A stretch of 64,000 bases of DNA. It comes from Nonomuraea polychroma. Its GTDB lineage: Bacteria; Actinomycetota; Actinomycetes; Streptosporangiales; Streptosporangiaceae. The notes below the pieces were generated by a model. The model worked only from the letters and a program-made list of their open reading frames with translations. It was not told the DNA's origin and did no database searches. Shown here piece after piece: positions 44,778-52,231 of this stretch; the stretch's first letter is position 1; every line of letters begins with the position of its first letter. The position numbers and the translations under genes were made by a program. The DNA is taken from contig NZ_SAUN01000001.1 of NCBI RefSeq assembly GCF_004011505.1, forward strand, positions 5,146,001 to 5,210,000, read 5' to 3'.

Positions 44778-45794
44778 GTGAAAAGGCCGACGATCGCCGA
44801 CATCGCCAAGCGGGCCGGCGTGTCCAAGGGCGCGGTCTCGTACGCGCTGAACGGCTTGCCCGGTGTCTCGGAGGAGACCAGGGCCCGCATCCAGGCGATC
44901 GCGCAGGAGATCGGCTGGCGGCCGAACGTCGCCGCGCGCTCGCTCAGCGGCGCCCGGGCCGACGCCATCGGCCTGGTGCTCTGCCGTCCCGCGCGCTTCC
45001 TCGGCGTGGAGCCGTTCTTCATGGAGCTGATCAGCGGCATCGAGGGCGAGCTGGCGGCCAGCTCGTGCGCGCTGATGCTCCAAGTGGTGCCCGACCACGA
45101 GGCCGAGATCGCCGTCTACCGGCGCTGGTGGGGCGAGGGCAGGGTGGACGGCGCGATCCTGGTCGACCTGCATGACGACGATCCCCGTATCCCGGTGGTC
45201 GAGCAGCTCGGCATGCCTGCGGTCGTGACCGGGCACCCGTCGGGCACCGGCTCGCTGCCGGCGGTGTGGTCGGACGAGGTGGTCGTGTTGCGCGAGGTGA
45301 TCGAGTATCTCGCGGCGCTCGGCCACCGGCACATCGCCAGGGTGGCCGGGCTGCCGGCGCTGCTGCACACGAGGATCAGGGACGAGGCGTTCGCGGAGAT
45401 CTGCGCCGAGTCGGGCGTGACCGAGCATCCGATCGTCCACACCGACTACACGGGCGAGCAGGGGGCCCGGGCGACCCGGCGGCTGCTCAGCTCTCGGGCC
45501 AGGCCCAGCGCGATCGTCTACGACAACGACATCATGGCGGTGGCGGGCCTGTCGGTCGCCCAGGAGATGCGCCTCGACGTCCCCGCCGAGCTGTCGATCG
45601 TGGCCTGGGACGACTCGCCGCTCTCCCAGGTGGTGCGGCCGTCGCTGACCGCGGTGACCCGGGACATCCCCGCCGGCGGCGCGCACGCCGCGCAGACCCT
45701 GCTCAGGCTGATCGAAAGCGGGGAGACGGGGAGCCTGGAGGGGCCGCCGGCGAGCCTGCTGCCCCGGGGCAGCACCGCTCCCGCGCGGATGTGA
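44778..45794 (+). CDS. LacI-family regulator of the mannoside-type sugar locus
   Basis: The protein is 338 aa from GTG 44778 (AGGGAAGGGG upstream). The HTH is TIADIAKRAGVSKGAVSYAL and the hinge RPNVAARSLSGARADAIGLV. The effector domain has DGAILVDLHDDDPRIPVVEQ, YDNDIMAVAGLSVAQEMRLD and SIVAWDDSPLSQVVRPSLTA. It lies directly upstream of an ABC sugar importer and shares operator-like half-sites with the beta-mannosidase promoter, so it probably represses both in response to a mannoside. The ligand is inferred. Confidence 0.9.
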   Translation: MKRPTIADIAKRAGVSKGAVSYALNGLPGVSEETRARIQAIAQEIGWRPNVAARSLSGARADAIGLVLCRPARFLGVEPFFMELISGIEGELAASSCALMLQVVPDHEAEIAVYRRWWGEGRVDGAILVDLHDDDPRIPVVEQLGMPAVVTGHPSGTGSLPAVWSDEVVVLREVIEYLAALGHRHIARVAGLPALLHTRIRDEAFAEICAESGVTEHPIVHTDYTGEQGARATRRLLSSRARPSAIVYDNDIMAVAGLSVAQEMRLDVPAELSIVAWDDSPLSQVVRPSLTAVTRDIPAGGAHAAQTLLRLIESGETGSLEGPPASLLPRGSTAPARM

Positions 45795-45854
45795 CCGAAC
45801 CGTTTCATGGGCCGCTTCCCTACAGGTCAGAGCCGTGTGGAGCGGAAACCTCCT

Positions 45855-45866
45855 GACAACGTTGTC
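45855..45866. promoter_or_regulatory. Perfect LacI-type palindrome before the sugar-binding gene
   Basis: GACAACGTTGTC is a 12-bp perfect palindrome with the central CG of LacI sites. It lies 136 bases upstream of the binding-protein start, in the 207-base gap after the LacI gene. It differs from the TGAACCG-type sites, so either the regulator tolerates both or a second repressor acts here. Confidence 0.6.
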
Positions 45867-46001
45867 GTCGACCTATTGTAACTTACCCGTTTAAGTGGTG
45901 AGATCCCTACACATATGAATGTGGGCGCCGGTCGTGGGATGCCCTCGCACATCCGCACGCCCCCCGAAGGCGCCCATCCGACCGATAGATCGGATGGCCC
46001 C

Positions 46002-47264
46002 ATGCGACGAACAATGGCAGCTTGCAGCACGGTCCTGTTGGCGGTTCTGAGCGCGGCCTGCGCCACCAGCGGCCAGACGCCGACCCAGCAGGCGGACCAG
46101 AACACCAACGCCCCCGTGACCCTGTCCTTCTGGTCCACCGGCGGTGACGACGAGACCGCGACCTTCCAGAAGGCCGCCGACCTCTATAAGCAGAAGCACC
46201 CGAACGTGACGGTCAAGGTACAGACCCTGTCGTGGTCCGACGCGTACGCCAAGCTGCTGGCGGCGGCCACCAGCCGCAACGGACCCGACATCATCTCCGG
46301 CGGCATGACGTGGACCATCCAGTTCGGCGCCAGGGGCGCCATGGTGGACCTGCGCAAGCACGGCGCCGACTCGCTCAAGGCACAGGCCCTGCCCGCCCAG
46401 TGGGAGTCGGCCATCTCCCCCGACGGCTCGGTGTACGGCGTGCCGCTGGACATGTCGACCCTCGCCCTCTACTACCGCACCGACCTGCTGGAGCAGGCCA
46501 AGGTCGAGCCGCCCAAGACCTGGGAGGAGCTGACCGCGGCCATCGGCAAGCTCAAGGCCGCCGGGGTCAAGAAGCCCTACAGCCAGGACTGGGGCAACCT
46601 CGACTGGATCGGCTACTTCAACTACCTCTACCAGGCGGGCGGCTCCTTCTACACCGCCGACTGCAAGCCCTCGCTCAACACCCCGCAGGCCGAGCAGGCG
46701 CTGAAGTACTGGGTGGACCTCTATCGCGAGCACGGCGCGCCCACCGCCACCGTGGAGGGCGCCGACGCGCTGGACACCGGCACCGCGATGGTGGTGGCGG
46801 GCAACTGGATCGCCAAGGGCCTCGACGTCAACAAGCCCAAGCTGAAGGGCAAGTGGGCGATGACCACGATCCCCGCGGGCCCCGCCGGGCCGACCACGTT
46901 CATCGGCGGCCGGGCCATCGGCGTGACCTCCTTCAGCAAGTACGTCCAGACGAGCACGGACTTCGTCACGTTCATGTACAGCGACGAAGCCATCACCGCG
47001 ATCGCGGACGAGGCCAGAAAGCGGAACATCTCCTACATCCCGCCGCGCCCCGACAAGATCGTGAACGGCTCGGTGTTCACTCCTGAGCAGGCCCAGGTGT
47101 TCGAGGCCGCGATCAAGGCCGGCAAGGCCGCGCCGGGCTGCCCCGGCTGGGACGAGAGCGCGCCGGACGTGACCAAGCAGCTCCAGTCGGCGATCCTCGG
47201 CAAGGCGGACGTCAAGACCGCGCTGGCGGAAGCCGCCAAGATCATGGAGCGCAACGCCGGATAG
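46002..47264 (+). CDS. Sugar ABC transporter substrate-binding lipoprotein
   Basis: The protein is 420 aa from ATG 46002, chosen because the signal peptide (MRRTMAACSTVLLAVLSAAC) starts there and ends in a lipobox Cys. The mature protein is a family 1 solute binder (PVTLSFWSTGGDDETATFQK, GTAMVVAGNWIAKGLDVNKP, GRAIGVTSFSKYVQTSTDFV). It binds an oligosaccharide, presumably a mannoside given the neighbouring beta-mannosidase. A hairpin follows it before the permease genes. Confidence 0.9.
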   Translation: MRRTMAACSTVLLAVLSAACATSGQTPTQQADQNTNAPVTLSFWSTGGDDETATFQKAADLYKQKHPNVTVKVQTLSWSDAYAKLLAAATSRNGPDIISGGMTWTIQFGARGAMVDLRKHGADSLKAQALPAQWESAISPDGSVYGVPLDMSTLALYYRTDLLEQAKVEPPKTWEELTAAIGKLKAAGVKKPYSQDWGNLDWIGYFNYLYQAGGSFYTADCKPSLNTPQAEQALKYWVDLYREHGAPTATVEGADALDTGTAMVVAGNWIAKGLDVNKPKLKGKWAMTTIPAGPAGPTTFIGGRAIGVTSFSKYVQTSTDFVTFMYSDEAITAIADEARKRNISYIPPRPDKIVNGSVFTPEQAQVFEAAIKAGKAAPGCPGWDESAPDVTKQLQSAILGKADVKTALAEAAKIMERNAG

Positions 47265-47272
47265 TCGCCCCC

Positions 47273-47300
47273 GCCGGGACCGGCGTGGCCCGGTCCCGGC
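47273..47300 (+). terminator. Intercistronic hairpin after the sugar-binding gene
   Basis: A perfect 11-bp stem (GCCGGGACCGG with CCGGTCCCGGC, six-base loop) lies eight bases after the stop. Its position and likely role match the hairpin in the rhamnogalacturonan operon at 34774-34799. Confidence 0.7.
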
Positions 47301-47320
47301 CCCTGATCCAGGAGTCTGAC

Positions 47321-48232
47321 ATGGCCTCCCCCATCCCCCTGCGCGGCAGGCTGCGCCGCTACGGCACCTCGTACGCGATGCTGCTGCCGTTCCTCGCCTT
47401 GTTCGCGGGGTTCCTGCTCTGGCCGCTGGCCAACTCGCTCTACCTGAGCTTCACCAAGTTCGACGGGATCAATCCCGCGGCGTTCACCGGTGTGGACAAC
47501 TTCGTACAGCTGGCGTCGGATGCCAGGTTCCGCCACGCGCTGGGCAACACCGCCCTGTACGTGGTCGGATCGGTCGTGCTCGGCACGCTGCTGTCGCTGG
47601 GCCTGGCACTGGCGTTCAACGGCACCGGCTGGCTGCACAGGATCATGCGCACCGTGTTCTTCCTGCCCTCGGTGACCTCCTCCATCGCGCTCATGCTGAT
47701 GTGGAAGTGGGTTCTGTACCCCAGCGACGTCGGCCTGGCCAACACGATCGTGGACTGGCTCGGCGGCAATGCCGTCGCCTGGCTGGCCACCCCGGGCCTG
47801 ACGATCCCGATCCTGGTGCTGATGTCGGTGTGGGGCGGCATGGGCTACGGCATGGTGCTGTACGTGGCCGGGCTCGGCTCGATCCCCCAGGAGTACTACG
47901 AGGCCGCCAAGATCGACGGCGCCTCCACCTGGCGGCAGTTCCGCCACATCACGCTGCCACTGCTGCGCCCCGTCACCACGTACGTGGTGGTGACCGGCCT
48001 GATCGGCGCCTTCCAGGTGTTCGAGGCCGTCTACATCGTCTTCAGTCAGGGCGCCAACACCATCGGCGGCGTGCTCGACTCGGGCCTGATGATCGTCCCC
48101 TATCTCTACGACCAGGGCTTCACCCACTTCAGGCTGGGCTACGCCTCCGCGATCGCGTGGGTGCTCTTCCTGATCATCTTCGTGCTCAGCCTCATCAACC
48201 TGCGCGTGGGCCGCGCCATGAAGGAGCTGTGA
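47321..48232 (+). CDS. Sugar ABC importer permease (MalF/UgpA-type)
   Basis: The protein is 303 aa from ATG 47321 with AGGAG upstream. The in-frame GTG 47285 lies before the SD and is not favoured. It has six helices. The EAA loop is EYYEAAKIDGASTWRQFRHI, then TLPLLRP. It pairs with the next gene, whose start overlaps this stop by one base. No ATPase gene is nearby, so a shared MsiK-type ATPase is expected. Confidence 0.92.
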   Translation: MASPIPLRGRLRRYGTSYAMLLPFLALFAGFLLWPLANSLYLSFTKFDGINPAAFTGVDNFVQLASDARFRHALGNTALYVVGSVVLGTLLSLGLALAFNGTGWLHRIMRTVFFLPSVTSSIALMLMWKWVLYPSDVGLANTIVDWLGGNAVAWLATPGLTIPILVLMSVWGGMGYGMVLYVAGLGSIPQEYYEAAKIDGASTWRQFRHITLPLLRPVTTYVVVTGLIGAFQVFEAVYIVFSQGANTIGGVLDSGLMIVPYLYDQGFTHFRLGYASAIAWVLFLIIFVLSLINLRVGRAMKEL

Positions 48233-49188
48233 TGGCCGTCGCCCCCATGGACACGATCGCCCCGGTCCAGCAGTCCCCGCACAGCAAGGACACCGGCGGC
48301 GGCCGGCGCGCCCGGATCAACGGGCATTTGCTGCGCCTGCCGTTCTACTTGCTGGCACTGACGATGATCGCGCCGTTCTACTGGCTGCTCATCACGGTGT
48401 TCAAACCACCGAGGGAGCTGGCCAGGACGCCGCCGTCGTTCGTGCCGGAGTCACCCACGTTCGCCAACTTCTACGACCCGGAGTGGAGCGCCCAAGCGAT
48501 CAATCCCGGCCACCTGCAGGGCATCTTCCAGCGTTACCAGGTGGACTTCGGGTTCTGGCGGTTCATGTTCAACAGCATCGTCATCACGACCAGCATCACC
48601 GTCGGGTCGCTGCTGATCTGCTCGCTGGCCGCGTACGTGATCGCCAAGCACGACATCAAGGGACGCAGGACCATCTTCCTGTTGATCATCGCCTCGATGA
48701 TGGTGCCCTGGCAGACCACGCTGATCCCGAACTACGTGATCATGCGGAACCTGGGCTGGCTGGACAGCTACGCGGCCTACATCGTCCCGGCGCTGGCCAA
48801 GGCGTTCGTGCTGTTCTTCCTGGTGCAGTTCCTGCAGTCGATACCGAACGAACTGATCCAGGCGGCCAGGGTGGACGGCGCCGGGGAGTGGCGGATCTGG
48901 TGGAGGATCGTGCTGCCACTGCTGCGGCCGGCACTCGCCGCGATGTCGATCTTCATCGTGCTGGCGGAGTGGAACAACTTCCTCTGGCCGCTCATCATCG
49001 TGCAGAGCGACGAGATGGCGAACATCCCCGTCGCGCTGGCCAGGCTCAACTCCTACTTCGGGGGGCCTGACCACCAAGGCGCGATCATGGCGGGCGGGCT
49101 GCTCGCGTCGGTTCCGACGATCGTCTTCTTCCTGATCTTCCAGAAGTACTTCACCAAAGGCATCGCGCTCAGCGGCCTGAAGGGCTGA
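48232..49188 (+). CDS. Sugar ABC importer permease (MalG/UgpE-type)
   Basis: The protein is 318 aa from ATG 48232, overlapping the previous stop by one base (TGATG). It has six helices. The EAA loop is PNELIQAARVDGAGEWRIWW, then RIVLPLLRP, and the typical end is FTKGIALSGLKG. It has a longer periplasmic loop than usual after helix one (FYDPEWSAQAINPGHLQGIF). It is the second membrane subunit of the mannoside-type importer. Confidence 0.92.
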   Translation: MAVAPMDTIAPVQQSPHSKDTGGGRRARINGHLLRLPFYLLALTMIAPFYWLLITVFKPPRELARTPPSFVPESPTFANFYDPEWSAQAINPGHLQGIFQRYQVDFGFWRFMFNSIVITTSITVGSLLICSLAAYVIAKHDIKGRRTIFLLIIASMMVPWQTTLIPNYVIMRNLGWLDSYAAYIVPALAKAFVLFFLVQFLQSIPNELIQAARVDGAGEWRIWWRIVLPLLRPALAAMSIFIVLAEWNNFLWPLIIVQSDEMANIPVALARLNSYFGGPDHQGAIMAGGLLASVPTIVFFLIFQKYFTKGIALSGLKG

Positions 49189-49197
49189 CCCGGTGCG

Positions 49198-49608
49198 CCT
49201 GGAGCAGTTCGAGGAGGCCCTGTCCACCAGGAACCCGTCGAGCTCCTCCAAGCGCGCGCCGGGCCGCCGGTGCCCGATCACCTCGAACGGCCCGTCGAAC
49301 TGCCACAACGCACAACCCCAGCCGCAGGAGGCGAACACGCCGAGCACGTCGGACAGCCAGCGCAGCGCGACGGCGTTCGGCGTGTGCTCGTAGCAGCCGA
49401 ACTCGCCGACGTGGACGGGCACGCCCCGATCGGCCACCGCCCGCCACGGGGCGTAGAAGTCACGCAGCCCGGCCCTGTCCCAGTGCCGTCCCTTGTAGTC
49501 GCAGGGATAGCCGGGCTCGGTCAGGCCCTGTGAGCCCGGCCACGAGGTGGCGGATCACCGCCTCGTGGGCGGCCCCGGTGAACCCCCGCTCAACCCGTAA
49601 CGGCGCAT
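49198..49608 (-). pseudogene. Decayed GH5-type glycosidase gene
   Basis: ATG 49608 gives MRRYGL, a start typical of one GH5 group, then jumps without the expected ~300 residues to the C-terminal part: GFTGAAHEAVIRHLVAGL in one frame, YPCDYKGRHWDRAGLRDFYA and GVPVHVGEFGCYEHTPNAV in another, and GWGCALWQFDGPFEVIGHRR. The end (LLELLQAHRVSPSGR) needs one more frameshift near 49218. The catalytic nucleophile Glu in VGEFG is present, but the acid/base half is gone. It immediately follows the beta-mannosidase gene and was probably co-transcribed with it. Confidence 0.8.
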
Positions 49609-49609
49609 C

Positions 49610-52024
49610 TCACCTCACCACCACATCGTTGACGCAGCGCAGCACCGGCGCGCGGACCAGGGCCCGCTCGTCCAGGCCGGCCGTGCGGATCAGGAACTCG
49701 GCCCGCTCGCCCGGCAGCAGCGTGACGAGCTGGTCGTCGACCTGCGCGTCCGGGTCCAGCCGGTCGGGGAAGACGGCCAGGTCACGCAGGAGCGTACGGG
49801 CGGTGACCGTCAGCCGCAGGCCCTCCGGCGCCGGCTCCGTCGCCGTGTCGTAGCCCGGCTCGGGCAGGTGCAGATCCTTGTCGGGCGCGAAGAACCACAG
49901 CGCCCGCCCCACCTCCCGGCCACCCGTCTCTACCGCGATCAGCTCGGTCAGCGGGTCGCCCGGCTCGGCGACGGACGGGGCCAGCGGCACGGTGACGGCC
50001 GTACGTGGCGGCACGTCGAGGGCGAGGTCCTGCGTCGCGAGCGCGGCGCCGTCGAAGCCGTGCCGTACGGCCCGCGCCGATGCCCGCCACGGGCGGCCGG
50101 TGTCGTTGACGGCGACCAGTGCCAGGCCGCCGTCACGCGGCTGCACGGTCAGCAGCCGGTCGGCGTAGGCCCTGCGCAGCGCGTGGAACAGCGGTTTCTT
50201 CCTGCCGTCCCCGTCCACGGCCGACCATGAGGTGACCGGCCAGCAGTCGTTGAGCTGCCACACGACGCTGCCCGCGCAGTGTGGCCACAGGGCCCTGAAG
50301 TGCTCCACCCCGAGCTGGATGGCGCGCGCCTGGTTCACCTGGGTGAGGTAGTGCCAGTCGTCGAAGGTCTCGGGCACGGGGAAGTGCGGCTTGAGCCCGG
50401 CGGCCAGCTTGAGATTGCCGTCGATCGCCTTCTGGTGGTGCAGCACGCCGCGGGAGTCGGGCAGCAGCGGCTCGTCGCTGATCGCCCTGCGGATGGTGGC
50501 GTACGCGGCGGGCCCCTGGAAGCCGAATTCGGCGGCCATGCGGGGCCGGTAGTCGCGGTAGACGGTGTAGGCCCGCTGGTTCCACACGTCCCAGATGTGC
50601 ATGGTGCCGTGGCCGGGGTCGTTGGGCGGCAGGTCCATCGAGCCCGAGTAAGGGCTGCCGGGCCAGTACGGGCGGGTGGGGTCCAGCTCGGCGACGACAC
50701 GCGGGAGCGTCTCCAGGTAGAAGCCGCCTCCCCAGCTGCGTCCCTGGAGTGATTCCTGCCAGCCCCAGTCGGCGTACCCCTCGATGTTCTCGTTGTTGCC
50801 GCACCACAGGACCAGGCTCGGGTGCGAGCTCAGCCGGGCGACCTGCTCGCGGGCCTCGGCCTCCACCTCCGCCCCGATCGGGTCCTCCTCGGGGTAGGCG
50901 GCGCAGGCGAACGGGAAGTCCTGCCAGACCAGCAGCCCGAGCCGGTCGCACAGGTCGTAGAAATCCTCGCTCTCGTACAGGCCGCCGCCCCACACCCGGA
51001 CCAGGTTGACGCCGGCCTCGCACGCCTGGGCGAGCCTGGCGGCGTAGCGGTCACGGTCCACTCTGGCGGGGAAGCAGTCGTCGGGGATCCAGTTGACCCC
51101 TCTGACGAACACGTCGACGCCGTTGACGGCCAAGGTGAACGCGCCGTCCTCGGTACGCAACCGCACCTCGCGGAGCCCGATCTCCCGGCGCCACACGTCG
51201 TCGCCGGCCGTCACCTCGAGCTCGTAGAGCGCCTGCTCGCCGTACCCTCTCGGCCACCACAGCTCCGGCTCCGGGACCTCCAGCGTGATCACGGCCTCGC
51301 TGCGGCCCTCGGGGATCACGGCGTGTCCCGACACGCCCTTGATCGCCGCGGTCACCTCGGCGGATCCGGTCTTCTCCACCCGGACGTGCACGTCGATCCT
51401 GGCCGCACCGTCCCCGAGGGTGACCAGCGGCCGCACGTCGGCGATCCTGGCCCCGCTCCAGGCGTGCAGGCCGATCGGCCGCCAGATCCCGGACGTGACC
51501 AGCGTCGGCCCCCAGTCCCAGCCGAAGTTGCAGGCCATCTTCCTGATGAACTGGTACGGCTCCGCGTACGCCCCGGGCCGCTCCCCCAGCTCTTCTCGGA
51601 GCCTTTCGGCGTATTCGTACGGCGAGGTGAACGTGATTCTTAACCGGTTCTGTCCCTCTCGCAGGAGATTCCGGACGTCGAAGCGGTATGACCGGTGCAT
51701 GTTGGCCGTCTCGCCCACCCGGCTGCCGTTCAGCTCGATCAGCGCCACCGTGTCGAGCCCTTCGCAGACCAGGTCGGTCCGCTCGTGTCCGGTCGGCGAC
51801 CAGTCGAAGACGCTCTCGTAGCGCCAGGCGGTGCGGCCGATCCAGGCCAGTCCGTCCTCGTTGTCGTCGAGGTAGGGGTCGGGGATGAGACCGGCGGCGA
51901 GCAGGTCGGTGTGCACACACCCGGGCACAGTGGCGGGCACAGGGGCGGGCCGAGCTCCGGCGCTCACCTCGCCGTCTACCGCCTGGACGGTCCATGACTC
52001 ATGCAAGGCGCGCTGAAAGCCCAT
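49610..52024 (-). CDS. GH2-family beta-mannosidase
   Basis: The protein is 804 aa with no signal peptide. Domains are: an N-terminal beta-sandwich (ARIGRTAWRYESVFDW-like, CEGLDTVALIELNGSRVGET), immunoglobulin-like linker, a TIM barrel with FVRGVNWIPDDCFPARVDRD, the acid/base Glu in LVLWCGNNENIEGYADWGW, the nucleophile Glu in MAAEFGFQGPAAYA, and C-terminal beta domains. The RYESVF, GWDWGP and WIPDD signatures fit beta-mannosidases, not beta-galactosidases. It removes terminal beta-mannose from imported manno-oligosaccharides. A 24-bp palindrome lies 85 bases upstream. Confidence 0.92.
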   Translation of the reverse strand: MGFQRALHESWTVQAVDGEVSAGARPAPVPATVPGCVHTDLLAAGLIPDPYLDDNEDGLAWIGRTAWRYESVFDWSPTGHERTDLVCEGLDTVALIELNGSRVGETANMHRSYRFDVRNLLREGQNRLRITFTSPYEYAERLREELGERPGAYAEPYQFIRKMACNFGWDWGPTLVTSGIWRPIGLHAWSGARIADVRPLVTLGDGAARIDVHVRVEKTGSAEVTAAIKGVSGHAVIPEGRSEAVITLEVPEPELWWPRGYGEQALYELEVTAGDDVWRREIGLREVRLRTEDGAFTLAVNGVDVFVRGVNWIPDDCFPARVDRDRYAARLAQACEAGVNLVRVWGGGLYESEDFYDLCDRLGLLVWQDFPFACAAYPEEDPIGAEVEAEAREQVARLSSHPSLVLWCGNNENIEGYADWGWQESLQGRSWGGGFYLETLPRVVAELDPTRPYWPGSPYSGSMDLPPNDPGHGTMHIWDVWNQRAYTVYRDYRPRMAAEFGFQGPAAYATIRRAISDEPLLPDSRGVLHHQKAIDGNLKLAAGLKPHFPVPETFDDWHYLTQVNQARAIQLGVEHFRALWPHCAGSVVWQLNDCWPVTSWSAVDGDGRKKPLFHALRRAYADRLLTVQPRDGGLALVAVNDTGRPWRASARAVRHGFDGAALATQDLALDVPPRTAVTVPLAPSVAEPGDPLTELIAVETGGREVGRALWFFAPDKDLHLPEPGYDTATEPAPEGLRLTVTARTLLRDLAVFPDRLDPDAQVDDQLVTLLPGERAEFLIRTAGLDERALVRAPVLRCVNDVVVR

Positions 52025-52108
52025 GAAACAACTCTCCGGACGTCGATTGAGGCAATAGGCAAGATATCAGCACCTATTCCCCTCTTACAGCGTCCGGCAC
52101 CCGAATTA

Positions 52109-52132
52109 CTGAACCGATTCATATCGGTTCAG
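52109..52132. promoter_or_regulatory. 24-bp palindromic operator before the beta-mannosidase gene
   Basis: Perfect 10-bp arms CTGAACCGAT and ATCGGTTCAG are separated by TCAT. The left side also reads as TGAACCGATTCA, like the sites near the second LacI gene. It lies 85 bases before the start, and is the best candidate for LacI control of the enzyme. Confidence 0.75.
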
Positions 52133-52145
52133 CCCGTAAACGCGA

Positions 52146-52186
52146 CTGCCCGCCGCACCTCGCGATGGACGAGGTACGGCGGGCAG
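52146..52186 (-). terminator. Terminator of the DEAD-box helicase gene
   Basis: Seventeen-base arms (CTGCCCGCCGCACCTCG and CGAGGTACGGCGGGCAG) pair except for one C-A mismatch, around a seven-base loop. The hairpin starts 46 bases after the helicase stop on the minus strand. Confidence 0.85.
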
Positions 52187-52231
52187 GTTGTCGATCAGTG
52201 ACGGCGCCGCAGCGGAGCGGGCCGGACCGGG

